64,000 nucleotides of DNA from Kangiella aquimarina DSM 16071 (GCF_000374105.1 NZ_KB893650.1:1879128-1943127); one strand, 5' to 3'; shown: positions 26,936-36,146, counted from the first letter of the stretch. Numbers and translations: made by a program. Notes: generated by a model not told the origin, from the letters alone.

Positions 26936-28162
26936 TTAATCAATTGCGTACTGAAAATAAATGCGATATGCCGTTGACCATATCGGATAGTCAACTCTAA
27001 CAAGATAAGCCGCATACTCTTTTCGAACACAGCCGGTTACCGTAAATAAGGTATCGACCAACTCATTAGCCATAGGATACTTAAGCTTTTCAGAGAAATT
27101 AGCATCATGGCTTGAAAGAACCAAGTCAGCCTCATCATGGAAACGGTCATACCAAAGTGCATCAGGACTGGTAATCATGGTTGCCAGTTGAGTATTCATT
27201 GAATAGATACCAGCATTAGCAACGCTACGCATGGCATAACTTCGCTCCAGGAAGCAAACCATATACAGACTTTTAACAGGAGTTCGAACCTGAACACTGA
27301 CACAGCTAGCTTTTTTGCCGCCATAAAACGGCCCTAACTGCTCTTCAGGGTAATTTTTCATAGCAGCAATATTGATGCCGTTATCCTGTTCAGACGCTGC
27401 AGGAATGATGACTGAGTTTTCACCACGGGTGAATTCGTTAATACTTTTAACAACTGTGGCACTTGTCAGCTCTTCAATCAACGACAGGTTACCTAGCTTA
27501 CTGCCTAACTCATCATCCTGAGAAATAAGCTCTGGCTTTTCAAGTTCTAGCTTTTGCTCACAGGGACCAATTGGAATAACTAAAGGACGGGCCGTTTCTG
27601 TCTTCTCGCAGTTATCGAAGAAAGTTAAAGTATATTGTTGAAGAAATTTATGATCCTGTTCATTTTCTTTCAGAATACAGGCAAAGAACAAATTCTCCAT
27701 CTGCTCGCCAGTAACCATTCTCGATGCTTCGAAAAGAGCCTTACGCTGATCGCTCTTATTGCCCTGACTTTGCTTACTTTTATCAGACGCTTTGATCAGC
27801 GCCTTAAGAGCTGAGTGACTACGTGAATATTCATAAATCAGGTTTTCAAACCTTACCACCATGGATCTGGCTTCTTCGACCAGCTTAACATTCACTTTGT
27901 GCTTTTCTGCCAGATCAATGAAACCTCGAAGGCCTGCTGGCCCAGGTAGTGACTGAATGACCTGTAGACCATCAACCGCCTTGTTGATAGTTTCAACCAT
28001 ACGCTGGCAGGTGGATTTATTGGCATTAAGCCAATTAGCCATCCCAGTGATTGTCTTGGCATGATTAGGAAAGTCATCAACTAGGTTGGATAAACCATTT
28101 TTGATGCGCTCCCCTTCTCGATCGATAAGTGCTAATTCTGAGCGGGATAATGTTTTACTCAC
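26936..28162 (-). CDS. Unknown HTH-like protein, possible transcriptional regulator
   Basis: A 408-residue soluble protein that I cannot assign. Residues 30-60 (HAKTITGMANWLNANKSTCQ) resemble a winged helix-turn-helix of the kind that reads 'site chosen by cofactor', followed by a helical linker (VQSLPGPAGLRGFIDLAEKH region) and a large C-terminal domain of about 250 residues without recognised motifs. A perfect 17-base palindrome lies 42 bases upstream of the start, as expected for an autoregulated repressor. The gene downstream on the same strand ends at the leucine dehydrogenase terminator. DNA binding is a suggestion only; the C-terminal part might be a ligand-binding domain. Confidence 0.6.
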   Translation of the reverse strand: MSKTLSRSELALIDREGERIKNGLSNLVDDFPNHAKTITGMANWLNANKSTCQRMVETINKAVDGLQVIQSLPGPAGLRGFIDLAEKHKVNVKLVEEARSMVVRFENLIYEYSRSHSALKALIKASDKSKQSQGNKSDQRKALFEASRMVTGEQMENLFFACILKENEQDHKFLQQYTLTFFDNCEKTETARPLVIPIGPCEQKLELEKPELISQDDELGSKLGNLSLIEELTSATVVKSINEFTRGENSVIIPAASEQDNGINIAAMKNYPEEQLGPFYGGKKASCVSVQVRTPVKSLYMVCFLERSYAMRSVANAGIYSMNTQLATMITSPDALWYDRFHDEADLVLSSHDANFSEKLKYPMANELVDTLFTVTGCVRKEYAAYLVRVDYPIWSTAYRIYFQYAID

Positions 28163-28203
28163 AGTACTGCCTTCTAGTAATACTTTGCTTTATGTAATTA
28201 GAT

Positions 28204-28220
28204 ACATTGTGACACAATGT
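28204..28220. promoter_or_regulatory. Perfect palindrome, candidate operator
   Basis: ACATTGTG-A-CACAATGT is a perfect inverted repeat centred 50 bases upstream of the HTH-like gene at 28162. Its position suits autoregulation. It overlaps a direct repeat ATTAGATACA (28197-28206) found again at 28441-28450. Confidence 0.5.
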
Positions 28221-28353
28221 TCTGTATATCTCATATACTATAAGATACTTGCTGTGCAAATTTACATTATTGTCACCATTTAGCAAGTCACAATTGCATC
28301 AATACATTAATTATCCTTAAGAAATCAGTGAGGAAGAATAACATCCTGTTATG

Positions 28354-28467
28354 CCTAGATGCACTATATCTAATTAATTAGCAAGGAATAGTGTCACTTT
28401 GGCCTGTGAAGAATATCAATTAAATACAAAAATATACAGTATTAGATACAGATATGATGCATCTAGG
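28354..28467. repeat. Imperfect 17-base inverted repeat pair in a gene-free gap
   Basis: CCTAGATGCACTATATC at 28354-28370 is matched in reverse complement (15 of 17) by GATATGATGCATCTAGG at 28451-28467, about 80 bases apart. Inside each arm lie ATATCTAAT and ATTAGATACA. The 320-base gap 28163-28484 holds these repeats and the palindrome but no gene that I can support. Confidence 0.5.
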
Positions 28468-28484
28468 ATAGTTTGAGGTATTTA

Positions 28485-29357
28485 TCAATTTTCCTCTTCA
28501 TCACGTCGACGCCAACGAAACCAGATTCCCAAAATATTGGCGAACAGTATCAATCCCGCTCCAAGCAACTGGACTGGGGATAACAACTCATCCAAAAAGA
28601 CAAAACTGAATAGCATCGCAATCGGTACATACAAATAGTAAACCACCGAAGTGACCACATGATTGAGCTCGGTACTGACTTTGATCCAAAGGCTATGTGC
28701 TACCAGAGTACAAACTACTCCAAGAACAATAAGTCCTAACCAGCTTTCGCTCGGAATTTCCCAATCAGCCTGCGGAAGGCCAAAACTGAATATCACCATA
28801 GCGACAAAGAATTGACCAAATGTACGGCGCTCTCCGTTAATGTGGCGGTATTTTTGGTGCATTAACGGCAGTAAAGCGTAAAGAAAGCCTGAAATCACAG
28901 CAAGGATCAGACCAATGGTCATTCCATCAGCAAGGTTAAAGTCAGGTACTACTAAATAGACACCAACAAATGCCAATAAGACGCAGAATAGTTCTAGCCA
29001 ATGAGGTGGCTGACGATGAACAAACCAACCCAGTAAAAGCAAATGTGCGCCAAAAGTGGAAACACCAATAGCGGCAATAGAAGCTGTTGATAATTGAATG
29101 CTATAAAAATAAGTCAGCCAATGGATTGCAAAGACCAAGCCTAATAATAAGATGAATATCCAGTTCTCTTTTCGAGCAATTAATGGTCTTCGAGTTATGC
29201 CTGCAAGCAGTATAAGACCGACCACACTGACAGCCAGTCTGAAGGCTCCAATTAGCCATGGATCGACCGCAATATACTTGATAATTACTGGCACCATAGC
29301 CATCAAAAAGACAGCAAAAACAGCCAGTAAAATAAGTCGCCAAAAACCTGTATTCAT
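28485..29357 (-). CDS. EamA/DMT-family transporter
   Basis: A 290-residue inner-membrane protein with about ten hydrophobic helices arranged as two five-helix EamA repeats. The repeat signatures are FRLAVSVVGLILLAG in the first half and VVYYLYVPIAMLFSFVFLDE in the second, the latter being the typical last-repeat motif. DMT carriers export or exchange amino acids, nucleotides or other metabolites. The C-terminus is short and charged (RWRRRDEEEN), placing it in the cytoplasm. It lies between the unknown regulator and speD with gaps of 320 bases on both sides. Substrate cannot be predicted. Confidence 0.85.
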   Translation of the reverse strand: MNTGFWRLILLAVFAVFLMAMVPVIIKYIAVDPWLIGAFRLAVSVVGLILLAGITRRPLIARKENWIFILLLGLVFAIHWLTYFYSIQLSTASIAAIGVSTFGAHLLLLGWFVHRQPPHWLELFCVLLAFVGVYLVVPDFNLADGMTIGLILAVISGFLYALLPLMHQKYRHINGERRTFGQFFVAMVIFSFGLPQADWEIPSESWLGLIVLGVVCTLVAHSLWIKVSTELNHVVTSVVYYLYVPIAMLFSFVFLDELLSPVQLLGAGLILFANILGIWFRWRRRDEEEN

Positions 29358-29683
29358 TCTTTATAAATCAGATGGTTATGATTAAAACTTGATGAAGCTT
29401 TTAAATTCAAATCAAGCTGTAAAGCCGACATTCTTTCACAATGGTTTTATAACCGATAGTTTTTTCCTTATTTCTAATCGAATTTTCTTGCATTTTTCGC
29501 CAAACAAAGTATAAAGCACATTCCATTTTGTGCTGATTGACTATTTTTTGCTCATGCCACTCCAGCTTGGAGGAACATGACATGATTAGCACGCCTGGTA
29601 GGTCTGGGAAGTTTCTATCGTTACGCCCCCAGAAATTTGTAAATAAGCTTGTTTATGGCTTCCCTGTATAGGAGATTAAAGAA
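29358..29683. other. Gene-free gap upstream of speD
   Basis: I see no gene here. It should hold divergent promoters for the DMT transporter and speD. The speD leader contains a TCTGGG/CCCAGA hairpin (about 29611-29636) and an AAATAAGCTTGTTT near-palindrome (29641-29654), which might be regulatory. Confidence 0.4.
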
Positions 29684-30157
29684 GTGTATAAAGACTTCGA
29701 CTATAACCAAGAGATTGATCCTACTGGCGCAACAGAAACTCAGTGGCCTTCTTTTAAGAACGTCAACGAGAACGATGAGCGAAACGATCATTTCATACAC
29801 AGAAACGGCAAAATCTTTGCGGGCACTCATTTGATCATTGATCTTTGGGGTGCGTCAAAGTTAGATAACCTACAGCTGATGGAACAGGCGTTCCGCGAGT
29901 CTGTGGTAGAGTGTGGCGCTACCCTGCTTCACATTCACATGCACCACTTCACACCAAACGGTGGGATTTCGGGCGTTGCCGTACTAGCTGAATCTCATAT
30001 CAGTGTGCACACCTGGCCTGAGCGCGACTATGCCGCGTTTGATGTTTTTATGTGTGGTGACGCTGAACCTCATAAAGCAGTAGAAATTTTACGCAAAGCC
30101 TTCCTACCTTCGAAAATCGAAGTAAGCGAAATCTTGCGTGGACAAGTTGAGAAATAA
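29684..30157 (+). CDS. speD: S-adenosylmethionine decarboxylase proenzyme
   Basis: A 157-residue prokaryotic class 1B SpeD. It decarboxylates S-adenosylmethionine to give the aminopropyl donor for spermidine. The self-cleaving site is intact: AESHISVHTWPE with cleavage expected between E103 and S104, the serine becoming the pyruvoyl group; HIHMHHFTPNGG and CG at 124-125 match the family. The first 43 residues are an extra N-terminal extension compared with the 125-130 residue enzymes of Thermotoga or Bacillus. The start is a GTG at 29684 preceded by TAGGAG. It is followed 21 bases later by speE. Confidence 0.92.
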   Translation: MYKDFDYNQEIDPTGATETQWPSFKNVNENDERNDHFIHRNGKIFAGTHLIIDLWGASKLDNLQLMEQAFRESVVECGATLLHIHMHHFTPNGGISGVAVLAESHISVHTWPERDYAAFDVFMCGDAEPHKAVEILRKAFLPSKIEVSEILRGQVEK

Positions 30158-30178
30158 AGCCTAAGGCAATAAATCGAC

Positions 30179-31042
30179 ATGGCAAAAAGATTTATCGAAA
30201 CCCTGTACAACACTTACGGGCAGAGCTTCATTGTTGATGAAGTTCTGTTTGAAAGTAAAACTGAGCATCAACATCTGATCATTTTTAACAATGAGCAGTT
30301 TGGTCATGTTATGGCGTTGGACGGGGTCATCCAAACCACTGAGAAAGACGAGTTTATCTATCACGAGATGCTAACTCATGTGCCATTATTTGCCCATGGT
30401 AATGCTAAACGTGTTTTGATCATTGGTGGTGGCGATGGCGGTATCTTGCGTGAGGTCTTGCGTCATCCGGAAGTTGAACATGTCACCATGGTAGAAATTG
30501 ATGCTGCTGTTGTGGATATGTGCAAACAATACTTCCCGAAACATTCGGATGGCGCTTTTGATGATCCTCGCGTTAATCTGGTGATTGCCGATGGTGTCGA
30601 TTTTATTGTTAACAACGCTAACTCAGAGAATGGCGAAAAGTTTGACGTGATTATTTCTGATTCAACTGATCCAGAAGGCCCTGGTGAAGTGTTATTCACA
30701 TCGCGCTTCTATGAGGGTTGCAAGAATAGCCTTAACGAAGGTGGCATTTTAGCGACACAAAATGGCGTCAGCTTCATGCAAATTGATGAAGTAAAGACAA
30801 CATTTAATCGCTTTGAAGGCTTATTTAGCGATCGTTGGTTCTATGTAACAGCCGTACCTACTTATGTGGGTGGTAATATGACCCTTTCATGGGGTTCTGA
30901 TGATGCTTCATTACGCCAGCATACGGTTGAGACGATTCGTGAACGATTTAGTAAGGCTAATTTTAGTACCAGGTACTATAACCCTGAACTGCACGTCGCC
31001 AGCTTTGCCCTGCCCCAATACGTTGTTGAGGCGCTCAAGTAA
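30179..31042 (+). CDS. speE: Spermidine synthase
   Basis: A 287-residue aminopropyltransferase that joins putrescine and decarboxylated S-adenosylmethionine to spermidine. The decarboxylated-SAM site is clear in [31 protein letters not shown], and the catalytic [13 protein letters not shown]; the N-terminal part has YQHLIIF-like [19 protein letters not shown]. Cotranscribed with speD (21-base gap), with a strong terminator following. The putrescine it needs is supplied by speA-aguA-aguB just downstream. Confidence 0.95.
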   Translation: MAKRFIETLYNTYGQSFIVDEVLFESKTEHQHLIIFNNEQFGHVMALDGVIQTTEKDEFIYHEMLTHVPLFAHGNAKRVLIIGGGDGGILREVLRHPEVEHVTMVEIDAAVVDMCKQYFPKHSDGAFDDPRVNLVIADGVDFIVNNANSENGEKFDVIISDSTDPEGPGEVLFTSRFYEGCKNSLNEGGILATQNGVSFMQIDEVKTTFNRFEGLFSDRWFYVTAVPTYVGGNMTLSWGSDDASLRQHTVETIRERFSKANFSTRYYNPELHVASFALPQYVVEALK

Positions 31043-31059
31043 AGCGTGCAAATGAACAC

Positions 31060-31089
31060 AAAGGCGAACTTTCACAGTTCGCCTTTTTT
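31060..31089 (+). terminator. Terminator after speE
   Basis: AAAGGCGAACT-TTCAC-AGTTCGCCTTTTTT is a near-perfect stem-loop with a T run. It separates speDE from speA, so the latter probably has its own promoter between 31090 and 31190. Confidence 0.93.
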
Positions 31090-31199
31090 GTATCTGGCAT
31101 ACAGAAATGATAGTTTTATGTGCTAACAAGGTATATAAAGTTTATCTATTTTAATGGTATCGACAGACCTCTGTCGGACTTTAAGGAGAACAAAGCCCA

Positions 31200-33134
31200 A
31201 TGGCATTAGAGCAACAAGACGATTGGTCAATTGACAAAGCTCGTACACACTACAACCTTCCTTATTGGAGCGAAGGTTACTTTGATTTAAACGAACAGGG
31301 AAACCTGGTCGTAAAGCCGGATCGCAACCGTCCGGAATTCAACTTTGAATTAACAGAAATTTGCAAAGAGCTACAGAAGAAAGGCTTCCAGATGCCTGCT
31401 CTACTCCGCTTTAGTGACATCCTACACAATCGCGTCAACAGCCTGTGCGAAGCTTTTAATCAAGCCATCAGAGAGTATGAGTTCAAAGGCCATTACACTA
31501 TATGCTATCCGATTAAAGTTAATCAGCAGCGTCGTGTTGTAGAAGAAATCGTTCAAAGCCAGGCCGCCATAAACAATAACAATGACAAGCAGATTGGCCT
31601 TGAAGCTGGTAGCAAACCGGAGCTAATGGCTGTGCTTGCCTTATCAGAGCACACAAACTCGACTATTGTCTGTAATGGCTATAAGGATCGCGAATATATT
31701 CGCACAGCGCTCATTGGTACACAGCTGGGCCATAAGGTTTATATCGTTGTTGAAAAACTGACTGAGCTACAGTTGGTGATGGAAGAAGCCGAAAGCATGG
31801 GCGTTAAGCCTACGATTGGTGTGCGTGCTCGCCTTGCTTCTAAAGGCGAATCCAAGTGGCAAACCTCTGGCGGTGACCATTCGAAGTTTGGCCTATCAGC
31901 CAGCCAAATTTTGCGCCTGGTAGAGACCTTGCAGGAAAAAGATCAGGTTGATATTTTCAAGCTGCTTCACTTCCATTTGGGTTCTCAAATCACCTCCATT
32001 CGCGATATCCAGAACGCTCTAAAAGAGTGTGCTCGTTTTTATGCCGAGCTGCACGCGCTTGGCGTACCTGTTGAAACAGTCGATGTTGGTGGCGGCCTTG
32101 GTGTGGACTATGAAGGCACACGCAGTCAGAGCCATTGCTCTATTAATTACAGCTTATCAGAATACGCTAATAACGTGGTCTGGGCGTTTTACGATGTAGC
32201 CAATGAAAATGACCTGCCCCATCCGAATATTATTACCGAGTCGGGACGCGCATTGACAGCACACCATGCTGTGTTAATCGCCAATGTTATTGACTCTGAA
32301 GCACCCGAAAAAGTTGATTTAGAGGCTCCTTCCGAGGAAGCACCCTTGGTCTTACATAACCTGTGGGAAAGCTATCAGGAAGCTATTAATACCAAAGACA
32401 ACCGAAAACTCATGGAAAGTTTCCATGATGCCGGTTATTTACTGACAGAAGCACAGGGCATGTTTAGCCACCAGGTCTTATCGTTGGCTGAGCGGGCAAT
32501 GGCTGAGCGCCTGCATCGTATGATTTTAATGCTGGTTAAAGAGAAATTGGTTCCAGAAATTCAGGAACATCAAAATATTCTGGATGAACTGAATGAAAAG
32601 TTAGCTAGCAAGTACTTCGTCAACTTTTCGATTTTTCAGTCTCTTCCGGACGCATGGGCAATCGATCAGATTTTCCCTGTTATGCCGTTGCTCGGTCTTA
32701 ATGAAGAACCTACCGAAAGCGTTATTATTCAGGATATTACCTGCGACAGTGATGGCGTTTTAGAGCAGTATGTTAATGGTCAGGGCATCACGCCAACTAT
32801 CCATTTACCGCCCTATAAGCCTGGTGATGAGTATCTACTCGGATTCTTCATGGTAGGAGCCTATCAGGAGATTCTCGGCGACATGCATAACCTATTCGGC
32901 GATACCCACACTATCGATCTGGTGCTAACCGAAATAGGTGAAATAAAGATTACTGGTACGGACTATGGTTCGGGCGTTGATGAAATGCTGGAGTATGTTG
33001 ATTTTGATGCTAAATCATTGCTTGAGTCCTATCGTCGACAACTAAAATCAAGCAATCTAGAGCAGGCACAGCAACGCCAATACCTAGCGGAATTACGTGA
33101 AGGTATCTATGGTTATAGTTATCTAGAGGATTAA
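31200..33134 (+). CDS. speA: Biosynthetic arginine decarboxylase
   Basis: A 644-residue PLP enzyme of fold III that turns arginine into agmatine. The PLP lysine is in ICYPIKVNQQRRVVEEI (about residue 100); the phosphate-binding VDVGGGLGVDYEG and the substrate cysteine motif DITCDSDG follow, then YGSGVDEMLEYV near the C-terminus. Length suits biosynthetic SpeA (E. coli 658), and no signal peptide is seen. GGAG precedes the ATG. The stop codon overlaps the next gene start by one base (TAATG), so speA and aguA are translationally coupled. Confidence 0.95.
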   Translation: MALEQQDDWSIDKARTHYNLPYWSEGYFDLNEQGNLVVKPDRNRPEFNFELTEICKELQKKGFQMPALLRFSDILHNRVNSLCEAFNQAIREYEFKGHYTICYPIKVNQQRRVVEEIVQSQAAINNNNDKQIGLEAGSKPELMAVLALSEHTNSTIVCNGYKDREYIRTALIGTQLGHKVYIVVEKLTELQLVMEEAESMGVKPTIGVRARLASKGESKWQTSGGDHSKFGLSASQILRLVETLQEKDQVDIFKLLHFHLGSQITSIRDIQNALKECARFYAELHALGVPVETVDVGGGLGVDYEGTRSQSHCSINYSLSEYANNVVWAFYDVANENDLPHPNIITESGRALTAHHAVLIANVIDSEAPEKVDLEAPSEEAPLVLHNLWESYQEAINTKDNRKLMESFHDAGYLLTEAQGMFSHQVLSLAERAMAERLHRMILMLVKEKLVPEIQEHQNILDELNEKLASKYFVNFSIFQSLPDAWAIDQIFPVMPLLGLNEEPTESVIIQDITCDSDGVLEQYVNGQGITPTIHLPPYKPGDEYLLGFFMVGAYQEILGDMHNLFGDTHTIDLVLTEIGEIKITGTDYGSGVDEMLEYVDFDAKSLLESYRRQLKSSNLEQAQQRQYLAELREGIYGYSYLED

Positions 33135-34123
33135 TGGGAATGACTCAGTTAACAAGACGCTGGCCAGCCGAATGGGAAACACATCAGGCAACCTGGATGG
33201 CCTGGCCGTGCCGTACAGAAATTTGGACAAACGGGCTTGAAAAAGCCCAACTGGCCTTTGCTGAAGTGGCTAATACCATTGCAGACTATGAGCCGCTTTT
33301 TATGTTGGTAAAGCCTGAACACAAAGCATTTGCCACTAAGAAACTTAGTAGTTCCATCACGCTGGTTGAATGTGCAATTGATGATAGCTGGACACGAGAT
33401 ACAGCCCCCATTTGGATTGAAGACAATGGCCAGGCTATGGCTTTAGATTTCCAATTTAATGCATGGGGCAACAAGTTCTCCCCCTATGACAATGACGCCA
33501 AGGTTGCAGAAAACATCATCAAGTATACAGGCAGTCAATCACGTCAGTTTGATATGGTACTGGAAGGCGGTGCTATTCATTCGAACGGCAAAGGCATACT
33601 GCTAACTACCCAAGAATGTCTGTTAAACTCCAACCGCAATCCATCATTAACTCAGCAACAAATCGAGGCGGAGCTATTGGAACAGTTTGGCGCAGAAAAA
33701 GTCGTGTGGTTGGACAAAGGCATTGCCGGTGATGTTGATACCGACGGCCATATAGACAATATTGCCTGCTTCGTTGAAGAGGACTTAGTGATTAGTCAAA
33801 ATTGCGACAAGTTGAGCGAAAACTATTCTATCTACGATGAAAACCGGGCTATTTTGAAAGAAAGCAATATCAAGCTTGTTGAAATATCAGAGCCTGAAGC
33901 ACGATATGAAGATGGACTGCGTGTGCCACTATCATACATAAACTTTTATATTGCCAATGATGCCATCATTATGCCGTCTTTTGGCTGCAAGCAAGATGAT
34001 GAAGCAAAGTCGGTTCTGACGGACCTCTTCCCACATCGAAGCGTTCATCAGATCGATGCTAACGAAATTTTAGTTGGTGGCGGTGGCATCCACTGCATCA
34101 CCATGCAACAACCCAAGATTTAA
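33134..34123 (+). CDS. aguA: Agmatine deiminase
   Basis: A 329-residue guanidine-modifying enzyme converting agmatine to N-carbamoylputrescine and ammonia. Landmarks are TWMAWPCRTEIW at the start, SWTRDTAPIWI, LEGGAIHSNGKG, DTDGHIDNIACFV and the nucleophilic Cys in GGGGIHCITMQQP at the very end. Slightly shorter than the usual 350-370 residues but all motifs are present. Its start overlaps the speA stop by one base, and aguB follows 35 bases later, so the three form one operon. Confidence 0.94.
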   Translation: MGMTQLTRRWPAEWETHQATWMAWPCRTEIWTNGLEKAQLAFAEVANTIADYEPLFMLVKPEHKAFATKKLSSSITLVECAIDDSWTRDTAPIWIEDNGQAMALDFQFNAWGNKFSPYDNDAKVAENIIKYTGSQSRQFDMVLEGGAIHSNGKGILLTTQECLLNSNRNPSLTQQQIEAELLEQFGAEKVVWLDKGIAGDVDTDGHIDNIACFVEEDLVISQNCDKLSENYSIYDENRAILKESNIKLVEISEPEARYEDGLRVPLSYINFYIANDAIIMPSFGCKQDDEAKSVLTDLFPHRSVHQIDANEILVGGGGIHCITMQQPKI

Positions 34124-34158
34124 CGGCTCACATTGGAGCTAATTTAGGTGATAACACT

Positions 34159-35016
34159 ATGAGAAATGTAACATTTGCAGCAACTCAATTTGCTGTCAGT
34201 TCAAACTTTGATGAGAACATCGCCAAAGGAGAAGCTTTAGTCAGACAGGCTGCAGAACAAGGCGCAAACGCCATTCTATTGCAGGAACTGTTTGCAGGTT
34301 ATTACTGGTGCAAAGATCAGGATCCGAAGTATTTTGACTGGGCGGAGCCGTATCCTGAAAGCCGCGTTCTACAACACTTTTCAACCGTAGCAAAACAGCT
34401 GGGTGTTGTTTTACCGATTAGCTACTTTGAGAAAGCTGGCAATGCACACTTCAACTCACTGGCTATGATAGACGCTGATGGAACCATTATGGACAATTAT
34501 CGCAAGATGCATATTCCTGATGGTCACGGTTATCAGGAGAAGTTTTACTTCTCGCCAGGTGATACCGGCTTTAAAGTGTGGGACACAAAATTTGGTCGCA
34601 TGGGTGCCGCTATTTGCTGGGATCAATGGTTCCCGGAAGCAGCGAGAATTCTTGCGCTGCAAGGTGCTGAAGTGATTTATTACCCTACTGCTATCGGCTC
34701 TGAACCACAAGACCCGAATTGGGACTCACGCCAACACTGGCAACGAGTTATGCAAGGCCATAGCGGCGCCAACATGGTGCCTGTCGTAGCGTCAAATAGA
34801 ATTGGTACTGAACAAGGCGAAACCTGTGGCATCACTTTCTATGGCTCGTCATTCATCACCGATCCATTTGGTGCCAAAGTTCAGGAAATGGACAAAACCA
34901 GCGAAGGTGTTATCTGCCAAGAGTTTGACTTGGATAAAGTGGCAAAACAACGTGCCAGCTGGGGATTGTTCAGAGATCGTCGACCTGAGTATTACCAGCG
35001 TATTACTCAGTTTTAG
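34159..35016 (+). CDS. aguB: N-carbamoylputrescine amidase
   Basis: A 285-residue nitrilase-superfamily hydrolase that releases putrescine from N-carbamoylputrescine. The catalytic triad is visible as Glu in LLQELF, Lys in RKMHIPDG and Cys in AAICWDQWFPE. The flanking YFSPGD and SWGLFRDRRPEYY motifs are those of AguB rather than of other nitrilases. It completes the agmatine route begun by speA and aguA. A bidirectional terminator follows. Confidence 0.94.
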   Translation: MRNVTFAATQFAVSSNFDENIAKGEALVRQAAEQGANAILLQELFAGYYWCKDQDPKYFDWAEPYPESRVLQHFSTVAKQLGVVLPISYFEKAGNAHFNSLAMIDADGTIMDNYRKMHIPDGHGYQEKFYFSPGDTGFKVWDTKFGRMGAAICWDQWFPEAARILALQGAEVIYYPTAIGSEPQDPNWDSRQHWQRVMQGHSGANMVPVVASNRIGTEQGETCGITFYGSSFITDPFGAKVQEMDKTSEGVICQEFDLDKVAKQRASWGLFRDRRPEYYQRITQF

Positions 35017-35035
35017 CTTTGAAGCTAAAAAGAAC

Positions 35036-35067
35036 AAAAAAAGCCCAGCTAATTGCTGGGCTTTTTA
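35036..35067. terminator. Bidirectional terminator after aguB
   Basis: AAAAAGCCCAGC-TAATT-GCTGGGCTTTTT lies between aguB and the convergent VOC gene, with A and T runs on each side. Confidence 0.92.
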
Positions 35068-35085
35068 CCATTGAGGCCTTAATTA

Positions 35086-35463
35086 TTATGGCATCTGCCA
35101 TAATTCAATTTTGTTACCTTCGGGATCGACAAACCAGGCAAATTTGCCAAACCCCTCTTCCTCGCACACATCACCAATTTGTTGGCCGCCATTGGCGACT
35201 ACCTGTTTTATGCAAGCTTCAACATCATCGACTATTAGATTTAGCATAAAATCTTTAGATGATGGTGCGAAATAGTCAGTATCTTCCTTAAAGGTACCCC
35301 AAACGGTATATGCACCATCCGGCAAGTCTTTTTTCGGGAAACTGGTTCCACCATAACTGGGATCAATTTTAAAACCTAATGACTTTTCGTACCATTTCCC
35401 TAAAGCATCCCTATCGCAGCACTTAAAAAAGACACCGCCAATTCCTAATACTTTTCCAGCCAT
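35086..35463 (-). CDS. VOC-family (glyoxalase-like) protein
   Basis: A 125-residue protein made of two beta-alpha-beta-beta-beta repeats typical of vicinal oxygen chelate proteins: GIGGVFFKCCDRDALGKWYEKSL at the start and GFGKFAWFVDPEGNKIELWQ at the end, where the Glu is the usual metal ligand. Metal-dependent enzymes of this fold include glyoxalase I and extradiol dioxygenases. Here the N-terminal position that is usually His reads Cys-Cys-Asp, so chemistry is uncertain. It lies three bases after the lipoprotein-rhodanese gene and is probably cotranscribed with it. Confidence 0.82.
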   Translation of the reverse strand: MAGKVLGIGGVFFKCCDRDALGKWYEKSLGFKIDPSYGGTSFPKKDLPDGAYTVWGTFKEDTDYFAPSSKDFMLNLIVDDVEACIKQVVANGGQQIGDVCEEEGFGKFAWFVDPEGNKIELWQMP

Positions 35464-35465
35464 AA

Positions 35466-36146
35466 TTAATCCATTAGTTTGTACAAACTGTCTTCATTCA
35501 CACCATTAATGACATTGGTGTAACCCATTGCTTCTAGTTCTTCTTTAGCTTTACCAGCACGATTACCACTTCTGCAATAAACAATAAAGGTTTCATCTTT
35601 AGCAAGGTTAAGTTCACCTATTCTCTTACCGATTTCATCAACAGGTATATGAACTGCTCCAGAATAGTGGCTATTGTTATACTCACCATCGGTTCTAACA
35701 TCGATAATTGTGACATCTTCTAATGAACCTTCTTCTGCAACCACCAGTCTTGCAGTAAACTCATCGGGGCTTAATATAGTACCCTCTGAAGGTAGAGGTT
35801 CAAACGACATCAATCCAAATCTTATATTCTCAAATGAATGTACTGAGTTGTCACTAGTATCTAAGGTAAATGATTCAGCAGAATTCGGTGTTAAATATAT
35901 AAAGCTTAAGATAGCCGATCCTTCGCTTACACATTGCACACCTTTTGGACACCTTGAGTCATTAACAATTTTCAAAAACTCCAAAGAGTTATTCTTGAAT
36001 CTAACAATGTCTCCTGTAGACATCATGAACTCTTTAGCTTCTAACCTTTGTGTAGATTCAATCTCCTCATCACCACCAGACATAGAAGCACAAGATGCAA
36101 GTAAATAAGCAATTGATACTAAAGTGAAAGTTTTTAAAAATTTCAT
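35466..36146 (-). CDS. Lipoprotein with a DsRCP-type domain fused to a rhodanese domain
   Basis: A 226-residue lipoprotein: signal sequence with lipobox LLASC (Cys 19), an acidic linker, then a domain holding NDSRCPKGVQCVSEGSAIL (about 62-80), a motif I know from small exported proteins of unknown function, and from about 130 a rhodanese domain (IIDVRTDGEYNNSHYSGAVHI) with the catalytic cysteine loop YCRSGNRAGKA. Sulfur transfer or thiol chemistry at the membrane surface is likely for the second domain. The combination of the two domains in one chain is unusual to me. The VOC gene follows by three bases. Confidence 0.8.
   Translation of the reverse strand: MKFLKTFTLVSIAYLLASCASMSGGDEEIESTQRLEAKEFMMSTGDIVRFKNNSLEFLKIVNDSRCPKGVQCVSEGSAILSFIYLTPNSAESFTLDTSDNSVHSFENIRFGLMSFEPLPSEGTILSPDEFTARLVVAEEGSLEDVTIIDVRTDGEYNNSHYSGAVHIPVDEIGKRIGELNLAKDETFIVYCRSGNRAGKAKEELEAMGYTNVINGVNEDSLYKLMD

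Noticed and set aside
28204..28220. Palindrome ACATTGTG-A-CACAATGT as a CRP site
   Set aside because: The half-site spacing does not fit TGTGA-N6-TCACA; kept as a candidate operator for the adjacent gene instead.
29407..29592. 61-residue open frame on the minus strand upstream of speD
   Set aside because: No Shine-Dalgarno sequence, odd composition and no recognised motif; the region looks like promoter sequence.
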